Source of the DNA: Aricia agestis | Lineage: Eukaryota; Arthropoda; Insecta; Lepidoptera; Lycaenidae | Direction: 5' to 3' | NCBI RefSeq assembly: GCF_905147365.1 | Contig: NC_056418.1 | Coordinates: 10,167,262 to 10,231,261 of the forward strand | DNA: 64,000 nucleotides | Part shown: one piece after another, positions 54,111-64,000 of the stretch | Layout of the letters: each line of letters begins with the position of its first letter | Numbering within the stretch: position 1 is the first letter of the stretch | The notes under the pieces: model-generated | The model's input: only the letters and a program-made list of their open reading frames with translations | Database searches by the model: none | What the model was told of the DNA's origin: nothing | Translations under genes and position numbers: made by a program

Positions 54111-54812
54111 TAGACAAAGATGTAAACAGGTCGTTTAGTGTTTTGTTCTTGTAAGGTACGTTACAAAATAGCTTGACAAACTTCTAGATGTATCTTTTTA
54201 AAATACAATAAATAAAATTTCTAAATACAATTATTAAGCCTTTTAAAGGTAAAATCAGTAAAGTGATTACGGAAAAAACTAAAGAGGTTTCAATCGAGTT
54301 TCCTTCCATTTCCTGTTACGAGTTATTAAATTATTAATTAAATGGAAATCTTGACCCCAGAGAATGGTATTATCACAATACAGAAAGAACCAGTAGGCCG
54401 ACATAGATTTATTCTCAAAATTCATACGTATGACGTAGTATGTCATATCGGCCGGCGCGCGCCCTGTTAATGCGTTGTTGAGCCGTTCGTAGGATGCTTG
54501 CAGGGGTACCACGAGGTGCAAACCGAAGATTTATCAGTTTCTTTGAAGTCAGCCTACTGGTTCGTTCTGTATATTATGGTATTATTGAATCGCGTTGCGC
54601 TCGGCTACCTCAATCCTTGTTTGAAGTTACTGTTGACCGAGGATCCGCATGAGATGATTTAAAATGTCAGGGATTCATAGAATATGAATTATGAGCCCGT
54701 GATATTTTTGTTAAAACGCCCAATTATTATTGTCACTTGAAGATAATTTAGATAATACTCAAGCAATAGTAGTTAATTAGTCATAATTCAAATAAAAATA
54801 TAAAGTACCAAC

Positions 54813-55087
54813 TGTTAGCAACTCGAGGCGCCACCTAGCGATGACTCATGTAAACGAGAAACAAGTTGGAACTTCCCCCACCGGTTCACCCTATAAAATA
54901 ACGGGAATAGACCGGCGCCGGCCATTATCATTCTAATTGTTAGTGGCTTAATATTTAAGTGCTACTCTGTTTCTACCTTGAGGATAATTTGTGTGTTCTC
55001 CTAAATTATAGTATTAAATGATTATTTGAATATTATTTAAATAAACAGTGTTTGAAGTTATAGTGGTTATAATTATTTAAAACAACA
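54813..55087 (+). mobile_element. Candidate solo LTR
   Basis: Begins TGTTAGCAACTC, has a TATAAAA box near 54893, AATAAA near 55039 and ends AAAACA(ACA). This TG..CA layout with promoter and poly(A) signals is LTR-like, but I see no clear target duplication. Confidence 0.35.
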
Positions 55088-55255
55088 ATGAGATGACATA
55101 CCATTTAATGACCATAATAATAATAATTAATAATGAACTCGCAACTTTATCAGCGCCTATTAAAAAATCGCCCTTTAAATATCTTAATACGACTATATAG
55201 TGATGACAGGAAAATAGGAATGAAAATAGAAGTTATAAACTTATCTTAAGAATAT

Positions 55256-55261
55256 TTTATT
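55256..55261 (-). other. Possible polyadenylation signal of the gustatory receptor gene
   Basis: AATAAA on the minus strand about 290 nt after the stop. Confidence 0.4.
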
Positions 55262-55552
55262 TTGTTCAGACGTTTACAAATTATATTTAATCCGAAGACA
55301 ATACTGTATATGCACTATGCACTATTATATTATCATTACGTTTTTATGACATCAAAGACATACAACAGCTAAATCATAGTAGGCTTATGGAAATACTATG
55401 CTATAATATAGCTGTATAAGTTTCAGAAAGGCACATAGCAGCTAAAATCTAAATAACATGGTACAAGTTTCATAATAAATCTACTCTGAGGTGATGAACC
55501 TTATAAATCTACGTAACTACTTTATGATGATGAGACGATATTCAAAAGTTGC

Positions 55553-55645
55553 TCAAGCATCAGCGATGGGTACATCAGCAGTCTTCAGAAGCGATATCTT
55601 GAACTGCAGCAGCACGATCAGGTATATAGCTATCATGCTTATAGC
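55553..55645 (-). CDS. Gustatory receptor last exon
   Basis: Acceptor TAATTTGCAG, 30 codons (AISMIAIYLIVLLQFKISLL then KTADVPIADA) and TGA. It forms transmembrane segment 7 and a short tail. Confidence 0.92.
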   Translation of the reverse strand, partial: AISMIAIYLIVLLQFKISLLKTADVPIADA

Positions 55646-58600
55646 CTGCAAATTATATAACGCTATTAACACTACAATATAGGATTTTCACAGGAATATA
55701 TCGGTCGGATCTGAGTGTCTCATAATATAAGTACACAGACTTAGGTTGTTAAATATACAAGCTTAATGTGGTCTATATTTATTTATGTAAGTATAAGTAT
55801 ATATTATACAATACAATCTTTACAAACGATTTTGATAAAACCCGGGTGAATCATGTTATGGAAAAACTACACCTACTTAGTTAATCGTATATGGAAATAC
55901 GAGTAACCATGTGGCTATGTACAGTTAGGAAATGTAAGGTTCTTGCGGCTTTTTAACAGAGGCGACTTTAAAGTTTAACTATGAATACGATAGAGTAAAG
56001 ATCGTTATTGTGTGTACTACACAATAACGATCTTTAGGGCCGCGCTACACCGGAATGGCAGCGGCGAGGCGAGCACTTTCAGTGTCATATGATTTTAAAC
56101 TTTATCTTCATTATTGTAATACATAGTATCGCTTGAGAACTCTACGGCCGCCCGTAGCCGCTCGTGGCCGCGATTTCTCAAGCGATACTATGTATTACAA
56201 TAACGAAGATAAAGTTTAAAATCAAATGACACTGAAAGTGCTCGCCTCGCCGCTGCCATTCCGGTGTAGCGCGGCCCTTACTCTATCATATTCATAGTTA
56301 AAGTCGCCTTTCAAGGGTAAGGTTGTTAAACAAACTAGCTCGCTCACCACAACCTGATTCGCGAAGTAAGTAATGCTTACTCGGCAATAACACAACAAAC
56401 ATTGATCAAATTAATATTGTTAAATCTCTAACAAACTTAGATTCAGTATCAGCAGTATTTTATATTGCTGTCGACATTAATATTGTTATAATAATAAACG
56501 AGAAATAAATAAATATTTTACGTGAATTAATTTGTGTGGTAAGTAATCAATAATTTCTGTTTAGTTTATGTTTTGAAATTGTGCATTTTTTCTTGCTTAT
56601 ATTTTACTAAAATAAGAGTAGATAGGTTAAGTTCATGGGTGTATTTTTTTTGTAGCCTTCGTTACATTGCCATTGCTTTGTCTTTAAAAATAAAAAATTC
56701 AATAAAATTTTCTTCTAATTTTAAATTTTCACCTACTTTATCCCTGTCATTAAAATTTAGATTCGAAATGGAACTTATTTTTTCAAACCGCAGCAAAAGA
56801 ATATCGTTTGTGTCATACCGAAGTGAGCAGCTCTCTATTGACATGAGCGTATCCTTTGAGGCTGACCACGGCTGGGTTCATCTCAATAGCCTGGATGAAG
56901 TGATCGATCTGAAAGTAAAACCTTTTATTCGCATTTTCATTAGACGAATCTCGTTAATCCCGCCTTTATGGATGAGTATGATCATCATTTAAGGCTTTGT
57001 TTAACGAAACAAATTAAAAAATATGAAATCCGACTGCGATGACTACTGTCGCTCTTACGATGAATACAAATCTACAGCTTGTTCAAAAATAATATACATA
57101 GACGAGGAAGAAGAAACCTTATTGACGACTTCTGTGACTCAATTGGTTGAGTGTGTGGCAGCTCAAGCCGGGGGTCGCGGGTTCGAATCCCGCCGACGGA
57201 ACAAAAAGTTTTCAATGTTCCCGGGTCTGGTTGTGTATTAAATATTCCTCTTTATAATAGTAGTGTAGATGTGCATGATATAATAAAAATCTTAAATATA
57301 TGTATAGTATAAAAGTATTAAATATATTTCCGTTGTCTGGTACCTGTAACACAAGTCCTTCAGGTACTTAGCACGGGGCCAGACTGACGTGGTGTGAAGC
57401 GTCCATAGATATTAATTAAAAATTGTGTCAGGGTGATAGATGATGATATTGAAGATATATTATGTACAAGCGTCAGTAGAATTTCTAGGCGAAAAAACCA
57501 CCAGTCGAAACGTTACGTTTAGAAAATTAAGTTCACTGTCTATTCCTTCTTGACGGACTGTAAACTGTGTTTTTCTGTTCGTCAAGGGCATGCGTTATAG
57601 CGCAGTCAACAGCGAACGTGAGGCATGCCTACGACGCATGCCCTCTGACCGTATATAATACTTAAAAAATGACAATATTGGCGTTGCGTTCCTTGACGCA
57701 CTCAATTATTGAATGCGCCAATATGAAAGTTGATGACGAAAATTGAAGATGAAAGTGCACAGTGTGGACAAAGACCACCAGTCGAAACGTTACGTTTAGA
57801 AAATTAAGTTCAGTGTCTATTCCTTCTTGACGGACTGTAATCCATACTAATATTATAAATGCGAAAGTCTGTCTGTCCGTCTGTCTGTCTGTCTGTTCCT
57901 CTTCACGTCCAAACCGCTGAACCGATTTTGCTGAAAATATGTATGGAGATACTTTGAGTCCCGGGAAAGGACATAGGATATTTTTTATTGCAGAAAAATG
58001 TACGGTTCCCGCGCGATAAACGAGTTGGGCGCAATGGAGTTGCGGGCGTCATCTAGTACATTATAATTCTATGATTATAATAGTACTATTCTAGAGCTTG
58101 CAACGAACAAACATACACTGGAATTAATACAACCTTTCTTCAGATAAAAATAACGTTCAGAATGTGAGAATACCTCTTTCTGCGTAGGTCGGTCAACGGA
58201 TAAAACATCAATCGAGAGTAAAGTATCCTGAACCCCTGCCGCCACCTGTGAGCAAAAGTCATAAAAATGTATTGAAGCTGCAGTATTTTTTTAGCTCGAT
58301 TATAGAAGGTAGAAATAGAAGAGTTGTCTAAGGCCCAGGTACACCAATCTTATTACTAATCGCTTTTTAATATAATGCGAAAAGTATAAAAAAATATATT
58401 TGCGAAAAAATAACAGCTTTATACGGTTTAGGCTAATAGTTATACAGTGTTTTGTCTTCTTCAATCCAATTAAAAATGTCACTTGTGTGACAGGAACAAA
58501 ACACTGTATAATTGTGTATGTATTCAAAGCTTATACAACGTTTATTAGTAAGGGGGTTAATGTATAATGGATATGTATTATTGCATTATGTTACGCTTGC

Positions 58601-61600
58601 ATTCCGAGCCAGTCGAGGCTCGCGCTCCTATCTGATTGTATGTGCTTAATGTATGAATAAAGTATTTAACGGATTTTCGGTGTTGTTAATGGAGAGTCCC
58701 CTAAATATATATTACTTCCGGTTATTATCCTTCGGTATATTAATTCAACGATTAACTTTAACCCAACGCGAGTGGGCCGAACAATCTATAATGAGTTTAC
58801 CGTGATGTCTGTCACTTTCGAAACAAAGGTAATTTAGGAGTTTTCTGTTAAAGTTAATACAAGAGGAACTGGGCGAAAGTCGAGCCGAGTGACGAGAGAA
58901 CCCCAACTATTTGTAATTAACTACCTCACAGATTAATTATAAAATTGTATCCAGCTATTACGGAACCAATTAAGCATTTTTTTTTTTATGAAAGAAGGGG
59001 ACCTTCCGTCGCCCATGGACACTCGCAGCATCAGAAGAGCTGCAGGTGCGTTGCCGGCCTTTTAAGAGGGAACAGCGTAATAGGGGAGGTTAGGGATGGG
59101 AAGGGAAGGAAATAGGGGAGGATAGGGGAGGGAATTGGGCCACCGGTAAACTCACTCACTCGGCGAAACACAGCGCAAGCGCTGTTTCACGCCGGTTTTC
59201 TGTGAGAACGTGGTATTTCTCCGGTCGAGCCGGCCCATTCGTGCCGAAGCATGGCTCTCCCACGTATAAAATATATATTTGTGGTCTGTATCAATTTGCT
59301 GACTGTCTGTCTGTTCGTCAGTTTCCTTTTCACGCTTAAACTGCTAAACTAACTTTGCTGAAATATATTTTGTAGATACTTTCAGTCCCAGTGACAAGTC
59401 AGAGTAAATATCTAGTCGCTAATAAGTCGCGATCAGACGCTGACACGATATTGGTAAGTAACTGTGGTAAGTAACATGTACCTACTGTCAGAAAAAATTA
59501 TTCATGGGCAGTTGACGGACCTACGTCAATAATTATTGGTCGAATCATGTCAATTCAATGTCAATGGCACAAATTGTGATCTGTCGGCGGGTTTGATGTA
59601 ACGTGACCAAACCACGTAGGTCCCCCGTCTGCCAAGGAATCAACTCCTCTGTTAGTACATTGCACAATATTATGTCGCTTTTGCCCCCTCCAGTTTGCCT
59701 GATGAATCTCAAAATTGTGAGGGATCTATTTATTTTTCAGCTATTTCCAGCAATGGCTTAGCTTTATTTACAAAATGGCATATTATATCTTTGTGTACCT
59801 TCAAGGTGGACTTGTGCGAGCAGTCAGCGAAGATGAAGAGCAGCGTGGAGCAGTAGAGCGCGTCCACGAACAGCCCCATCTCCTTGAAGCTGAACCCGAA
59901 ACCGTGGTCCACGATCTCCGACAGCGCGCCGTACACTGCTATCGTTATGTTGAAGAACCTGCGTTATTCGATTGACCTTATTGTCTGTCATAAATAAATC
60001 GTGGTAAGTAGTAGTGATGCAACGGTGGTGCCTTAGCGGAACCAAAAACGGTATCAGATATCAAAAGTAAACTTTTGCAGAAACGGAAACGGATGCAGAA
60101 ACGGAAGTGTAAATAATATGAAAAAAAAAACAAATGTACAAAATATATAATTCTTTATTAAATATCAAATACACGAAATCTAGATTAGAAATCTATTATA
60201 GAAAACAATATTACAACTTTGCAACTGAACATATTTTTATTGAAATTCAAAATTTTGTAGTGGAACTGGCAAGTTATATTTTATAAAAAGTAATTTGGCC
60301 ACCGTCGGTTGTAAACTTTCGTTTAAATCTCCGTTATATAAAAGTTGCGGAAACAGAAGCAGAAACGGATGTTGAAAATCGAGCGGAACTTCCGCACTTG
60401 CGGAAACAGAAACAGAGATCCGTTGCATCACTAGTAAGTAGGTATATGACGGTTAGGCTGCGTTTCCACCAGAGATGTGTGAGGATGCGTAGCGAGGAAT
60501 GTGTTTGTAAAGAACCAATAGAATCTTCATTTACTTCGCCTCCGTCAGCACAGCTCTGGTGGAAACGGCTTAGCGGAGCTAAATTTTTGCGCATACAAAA
60601 CAAGCGAGAAATGTGTGCGAGAGATGTGTTGCGACTTGCGAGGGGTGTGTTGCGAGAAATGTGTGTTGAGGTGGATGTGTTGCTAGGTTTGCGCACACTG
60701 CACCAGCGCATTTTTACAGGACCGCTACACATCTTCGTAGGCACATTTTCATCGCACAGCTTTGGTGGAAATGCAGCCTAAATAATTATGATAGTTTTAG
60801 ACGCCCTTCTCTCCTCTGTGTAATATGCATAAGCTATATAATGCCTAAGCTACATAATATTTTAAAGTACTTAAAAATATTATTACAAAATATTCAGCTT
60901 TAATTATTGTCATCAATAAAATATTTTTAATTCATTATATTAATTGACCAGTGACCACGGTATACTACACTCTACAAGAAAGTACACAAACTAACTATAT
61001 AACCAAAAAAATAAAATTTTGTGAATGTACTCTTCATACTTTTATAATTCCATTTGAACTAAAAAGCTGCAAGGACACGGTTTGCGACTTTGTATTATGT
61101 CAAAGTTTACTTAATTTCAGCTAAAATGTGTAATGTGTTTTAATCTAACTACATGCTTACATTATACTATTCTCACGCCATATAACGCCTCCGTGAGTCT
61201 AGTAATTAAGAGCGTGGCTCTCGACTCGGAGGTCGTGGGTTCGATTCCCGCGTTGGAAACATGTTATTTCCGAGTTTGGTTAGGACAATGCAGGCTGATC
61301 ACCTGATTGTCTGACAAGTAAGACGATCCATGCGTCGGATGGGCATGTAAAAATCGGTCCTGTGCCTAACCTCTCGCCAGTCGTGTCGGTCTTCCGTCCG
61401 AGAGTGAAGGAAGGAAATTGAGAGTGCTCTTGTGTACTGCACACACACTTGAGCACTATAAAATTACTCCTGCGTAGCTGACCTGGTTTCAATGAAACTG
61501 GCCACCGTCACCGAAATCGGTGTGGGAGCTATTATTATACTATTCTACACATTTCTACTCCCATGACGACTAGCTATATTCTAAATGCAATTATGCAAAT

Positions 61601-64000
61601 CTCTACGATTCTCTCTAATTTTAAAAAATTAAAAAATATGTAAAGTGGTTCTGGCAAAGATTATAAAACTCAGGAGGTGGCACAAAGCGATATTTAAATA
61701 CTGGATTTTAAGCGATACGGTATTTATCGAAAGTCTTGTATGGCTTATTTTGTGTATCCATACTAATATTATAAATACGAAAGTGTGTCTGTCTGTCTGT
61801 TACCTCTTCACGTAGAAACCGCTCAACCGATGTTGCTGAAATGTTGTATTCTCCATACAAAATTATGAGTCCCGGAAAAATGTACGACTCTCCCGCGATA
61901 TGTAAATTTTGGCGCAACGGAGTTAGGGCCGGGACACAAAAACACAATACGACGTCATCTTTGAATTTCTACGTGAGTTTCTACGACGCGACGTCGTGCC
62001 GTGTACCGTGGGCCGTGGCACGTTACGATGTCGAGTCGTAGTTTTTACGATGCTCGTCGTGGGTTCCCACGACACGAGTCGTATCGTGTTTTTGTGTCCC
62101 GGCTCTTACGGGCGTTATGTAGTAATAAAATAATTGCTATCACGAAAAACATCGCACGTGTAGCATACGCCATACAAAAAATGTATAATATCAATAAACA
62201 ATAGAACAATAGAAAATTAACGTCAATTTTATTACTCAATAATACGAGTATGTCAAAATGACCCGAAAAGTAGATTCTTATAAATCGATTAAAGATAAAA
62301 CTTTTGTTTTAATATTCGATTTGTTCGACTGTAGCCAAAGACACAAAGGTAATATATTGACTACTAAATCTACATAGCTTATTCACTAAAAATCGCTTAC
62401 AGGCTACAGCGCAGTACCGTGATCCCCTATTAAATTCTAGTTTATTACTGGAAACTGTCCGATGTACGAAGGAGCTTTAAGGCAGGAATAAAATTTACTC
62501 CCCAGCTGAAAACTCTGGTACCTAATTCTTTGCTTATTTATTAAGAAAAGCACTGCTGGGTTGCACTGTTCATACATATAATATAGGTACCTACAGTATT
62601 TGATATGATATTCTATATAAACTAACTGAACAATGTGGCACACTCATAGATATTATTTAAATGATCTCTCAACTTTAATTTCATTAAGGTGACGCCTTGA
62701 TAATTTGGCTGCAGCGATATCGATTTTTCTCAACAATGACTAAAGCTAAGAAATTAAAGTTCATTATCAGTATTCATCATGTCTTTATCTTTGAATTACC
62801 CATATATAACATAACACTATTGGTCAACTTTTTTAACACAGAATAATTAATCAAAAAGACCTCTAAAAACAAGGATTCTAATTTTGCCAACAGAGGGGAG
62901 TGAGTTAAGCTTCCAAAATTTTTACATAGATTAGTTCAAGCATACACTTTAATTTGCCCATAGCTTATATGAAATGTATTTATGGCTTTTAAATTAGGTA
63001 CGTGTCAAAAACCATTTTGTCACGTAATTTAAAAGCCATAAATTTCTTGCTGTGTCATCTCTTGTTTTCTGGCCGGGCCGGCCTCTCATAGAAAACAAGC
63101 GATCTAAAACATATCGAAAACTATTTTTACTTTAACGCGGCGTTACCTTAAGAAGTTGATGGTGAAGTTCATGTCAAAATCTACATTAAAATAAAATCAT
63201 TAGGTCTCTCTGATTGCGGCTCTAATCGGAGTCTAATCAGAGAAATTGATTCATAGGCAGAATATGGCGGACCTTCGTAATTTGCTTGCGTTTTGTCAAA
63301 ACTAGACGCTAGATCACGAGTAATATTGAATTGACAAAATCTGACCAATTAACGTAGGTCCGTCATCTGCCTATGAATCCGATTTCTTCGATGACACTCA
63401 CATGAACAGGCAGTATGTGGTGTATGTCCTGGCGTAGGCGTTGCCCAGCGACTGCAGCAGCTCCGACAGGTTCAGCCACAGGTAGCGGTAGCTCGATATC
63501 AGCTTCGCCGTGCACTCTGTGTTACTGTACTCACATGAACAGCCAGTATGTGGAGTATGTCCTGGCGTAGGCGTTGCCCAGCGACTGCAGCAGCTCCGAC
63601 AGGTTCAGCCACAGGTAGCGGTAGCTCGATATCAGCTTTGCCGTGCACTCTGTGTTACTGTACTCACATGAACAGGCAGTATGTGGAGTACGTCCTGGCG
63701 TAGGCGTTGCCCAGCGACTGCAGCAGCTCCGACAGGTTCAGCCACAGGTAGCGGTAGCTCGATATCAGCTTCGCCGTGCACTCTGTGTTACTGTACTCAC
63801 ATGAACAGCCAGTATGTGGAGTATGTCCTGGCGTAGGCGTTGCCCAGCGACTGCAGCAGCTCCGACAGGTTCAGCCACAGGTAGCGGTAGCTCGATATCA
63901 GCTTTGCCGTGCACTCTGTGTTACTGTACTCACATGAACAGGCAGTATGTGGAGTATGTCCTGGCGTAGGCGTTGCCCAGCGACTGCAGCAGCTCCGACA
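55553..64000 (-). CDS. CO2-receptor-type gustatory receptor, 3' half (partial)
   Basis: Five exons on the minus strand encode the C-terminal half of an insect seven-transmembrane gustatory receptor of the CO2 subfamily (Drosophila Gr21a/Gr63a, lepidopteran Gr1-Gr3). Exons: 63402-63516 (with tandem copies to the right edge), 59799-59958, 58174-58245, 56819-56908 and 55553-55645. Phases fit at every junction (2, 0, 0, 0). Diagnostic parts are SSYRYLWLNLSELLQSLGNA, VYGALSEIVDHG, MGLFVDALYCSTLLFIFAD, VDRPTQKE, GYAHVNRELLTS and IYLIVLLQFKISLL before the stop. Such receptors work as heteromers in CO2-sensing neurons of the labial palp pit organ in moths. The 5' exons lie past the right edge. Which of the three paralogues it is cannot be told here. 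Confidence 0.9.
55978..56310. mobile_element. Large foldback element with nested palindrome
   Basis: Arms of about 115 bp: AACTATGAATACGATAGAGTAA...CCGCTACACCGG-type left arm and its complement on the right (56217-56302), with AGCGATACTATGTATTACAA near the centre. In the left arm only, a palindrome of about 38 bp (AAAGATCGTTATTGTGTG and complement, 55996-56034) is inserted. It lies in the last intron of the receptor gene. Confidence 0.9.
56819..56908 (-). CDS. Gustatory receptor exon (GYAHVNRELLTS)
   Basis: Acceptor TTTTACTTTCAG, 30 codons (IDHFIQAIEMNPAVVSLKGY then AHVNRELLTS), donor GTATGA. Phase 0 to 0. The AIxMNP...GYxxVNRxLLTS motif is typical of the CO2 subfamily just before TM7. Confidence 0.92.
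57120..57415 (+). mobile_element. SINE family C, copy 4
   Basis: AGCTCAAGCCGGGGGTCGCG, GGTTCGAATCCCGCCGACGG and the standard end; an extra CTCTTTATAATAG stretch is present. Confidence 0.87.
57497..57840. mobile_element. MITE (GTCCACACTGTG family) between 60-bp direct repeats
   Basis: ACCACCAGTCGAAACGTTAC...TTCTTGACGGACTGTAA occurs at about 57500-57554 and again at about 57776-57838, on either side of the MITE. Confidence 0.75.
57841..58056 (+). mobile_element. Helitron-like element copy
   Basis: TCCATACTAATATTATAAAT to GCGGGCGTCATCTAG; full length. Confidence 0.78.
58174..58245 (-). CDS. Gustatory receptor exon (VDRPTQKE)
   Basis: Acceptor TTTTGCTCACAG, 24 codons (VAAGVQDTLLSIDVLSVDRP then TQKE), donor GTATTC. 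Phase 0 to 0. It corresponds to the intracellular loop 3 part of CO2 receptors. Confidence 0.88.
58440..58514. repeat. Hairpin (TTATACAGTGTTTTGT arms)
   Basis: TTATACAGTGTTTTGT and ACAAAACACTGTATAA flank an interior with ACTTGTGTGACAG. Confidence 0.85.
58980..59267 (-). mobile_element. SINE with RTE-derived tail, copy 4
   Basis: CCATGGACACTCGCAGCATC, GGTGCGTTGCCGGCC, GGGAGGTTAGGGATGGG part, and GCCGAAGCATGGCTCTCCCA; a poly(T) run on the plus strand marks its 3' end. Confidence 0.87.
59490..59662. mobile_element. MITE (TTCATAGGCAGA family), diverged copy
   Basis: ATTCATGGGCAGTTGACGGA left and CGTCTGCCAAGGAATCAAC right; in the receptor intron. Confidence 0.7.
59799..59958 (-). CDS. Gustatory receptor exon (VYGALSEIVDHG)
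   Basis: Acceptor AATAACGCAG, one base completing Met, 53 codons, donor GTACAC. It encodes FFNITIAVYGALSEIVDHG, then GFGFSFKEMGLFVDALYCS and TLLFIFADCSHKSTLK, covering TM5-TM6. This is the most conserved part of the CO2 subfamily. Confidence 0.95.
60010..60435. mobile_element. hAT-like MITE with TAGTGATGCAACGG ends
   Basis: TAGTGATGCAACGG at the left and CCGTTGCATCACTA at the right are exact inverted ends; interior has AGAAACGGA repeats. Confidence 0.85.
60453..60783. mobile_element. MITE with TTAGGCTGCGTTTCCACCA ends
   Basis: The right end TGGTGGAAATGCAGCCTAA is the inverted match; the ORFs inside on both strands are not genes. Confidence 0.88.
61180..61538 (+). mobile_element. SINE family A, copy 5
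   Basis: Full length; CTCCGTGAGTCTAGTAATTA head and GGTGTGGGAGCTATTATTA end. Confidence 0.87.
61755..62130 (+). mobile_element. Helitron-like copy interrupted by a TIR element
   Basis: The Helitron text stops at CAACGGAGTTA (61925) and resumes at TTACGGGCGTTATGTAG (62106). Confidence 0.75.
61926..62105. mobile_element. Harbinger-like MITE
   Basis: Ends GGGCCGGGACACAAAAACAC and GTGTTTTTGTGTCCCGGCTC are inverted; flanked by TTA on both sides (61923-61925, 62106-62108). GGGCC ends and a TTA duplication suit PIF/Harbinger. Confidence 0.85.
62688..63152. mobile_element. MITE (AAGGTGACGC family) with an internal insertion
   Basis: The outer parts match 16438-16680; an extra block at about 62885-63100 holds two hairpins (TTTATGGCTTTTAAATTA and complement; CTTGTTTTCTGGCCGGGCCG part). 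Confidence 0.75.
63238..63394. mobile_element. MITE (TTGATTCATAGGCAGA family) next to a splice donor
   Basis: AGAAATTGATTCATAGGCAG left and CTGCCTATGAATCCGATTTC right. It ends within about 7-10 bp of the donor of the receptor exon at 63402. Confidence 0.85.
63396..64000 (-). repeat. 133-bp tandem array of a receptor coding exon
   Basis: Units start at 63396, 63529, 63662, 63795 and 63928 and continue past the edge. Each holds the whole 115-nt exon with its CACAG acceptor and GTGAGT donor plus only 18 bp of intron. Copies alternate between two variants (GGCAGT/GCCAGT and CTTCGCC/CTTTGCC), so a 266-bp dimer may be the real unit. Confidence 0.95.
63402..63516 (-). CDS. Gustatory receptor exon, copy nearest the downstream exons
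   Basis: Acceptor TAACACAG, 115 nt (phase 1 to 2), donor GTGAGT. It encodes CTAKLISSYRYLWLNLSELL then QSLGNAYARTYTTYCLF and a split Met completed by the 59.96-kb exon. This copy differs from the others by TYTTY for TYSTY. Confidence 0.9.

Noticed and set aside
56573..56992. 139-aa plus-strand ORF
   Set aside because: It is antisense to a well supported gustatory receptor exon and has no domain.
59775..59975. 66-aa plus-strand ORF
   Set aside because: Antisense shadow of the receptor exon at 59799-59958.

Overview
The window is AT-rich nuclear DNA from a moth or butterfly (Lepidoptera). The evidence is an orcokinin neuropeptide gene with lepidopteran-style OKA and OKB products, the 3' half of a carbon-dioxide-type gustatory receptor gene, and a dense load of SINEs, Helitron-like elements, MITEs and non-LTR retrotransposons. 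All the host genes found lie on the minus strand and are split into short exons. I rebuilt them from splice sites and reading phase, because most exons are too short to stand out as open reading frames.

Layout. 1-4.9 kb: an apparently intact two-ORF LINE that runs off the left edge. 5-9.3 kb: MITEs and SINEs. 9.4-13.0 kb: a compact four-exon orcokinin-like gene (here 'gene B', 77 aa) with its own TATA box. 15.4-36.8 kb: the full orcokinin gene ('gene A'), with an untranslated first exon at 36.7 kb, signal-peptide exon at 30.2 kb, shared exon at 29.3 kb, the OKB exon at 27.6-28.0 kb, and OKA exons at 27.2, 19.6, 17.3 and 15.4 kb. A CR1-like LINE (22.2-24.9 kb) and many MITEs sit in its introns. 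36.9-55 kb: no host gene found, only repeats, including a (TA)n run of about 165 bp, a large TIR element and an RTE fragment. 55.5-64 kb: the last five exons of a CO2-receptor-type gustatory receptor; the gene continues past the right edge.

How the genes work. Gene A makes two precursors from one signal-peptide region. If the OKB exon is included the product is 175 aa with eight xxDxxGGxNxx-type peptides; if it is skipped and the 27.2-15.4 kb exons are used, the product is a 169-aa OKA precursor with NFDEID-type peptides. Every junction keeps frame. Gene B has the same exon phases (0, 0-1, 1-2, 2-stop), a related signal peptide, a related middle exon and a closely related final exon. It therefore looks like a tandem duplicate reduced to one orcokinin.

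The strongest candidates for something new are the gene B paralogue, the 133-bp tandem array made from a coding exon of the gustatory receptor, and a cluster of repeated 5' splice-site motifs just downstream of an orcokinin exon. Family assignments are from recognition of conserved motifs without database searches; splice models are inferred from the sequence and not confirmed by transcripts.
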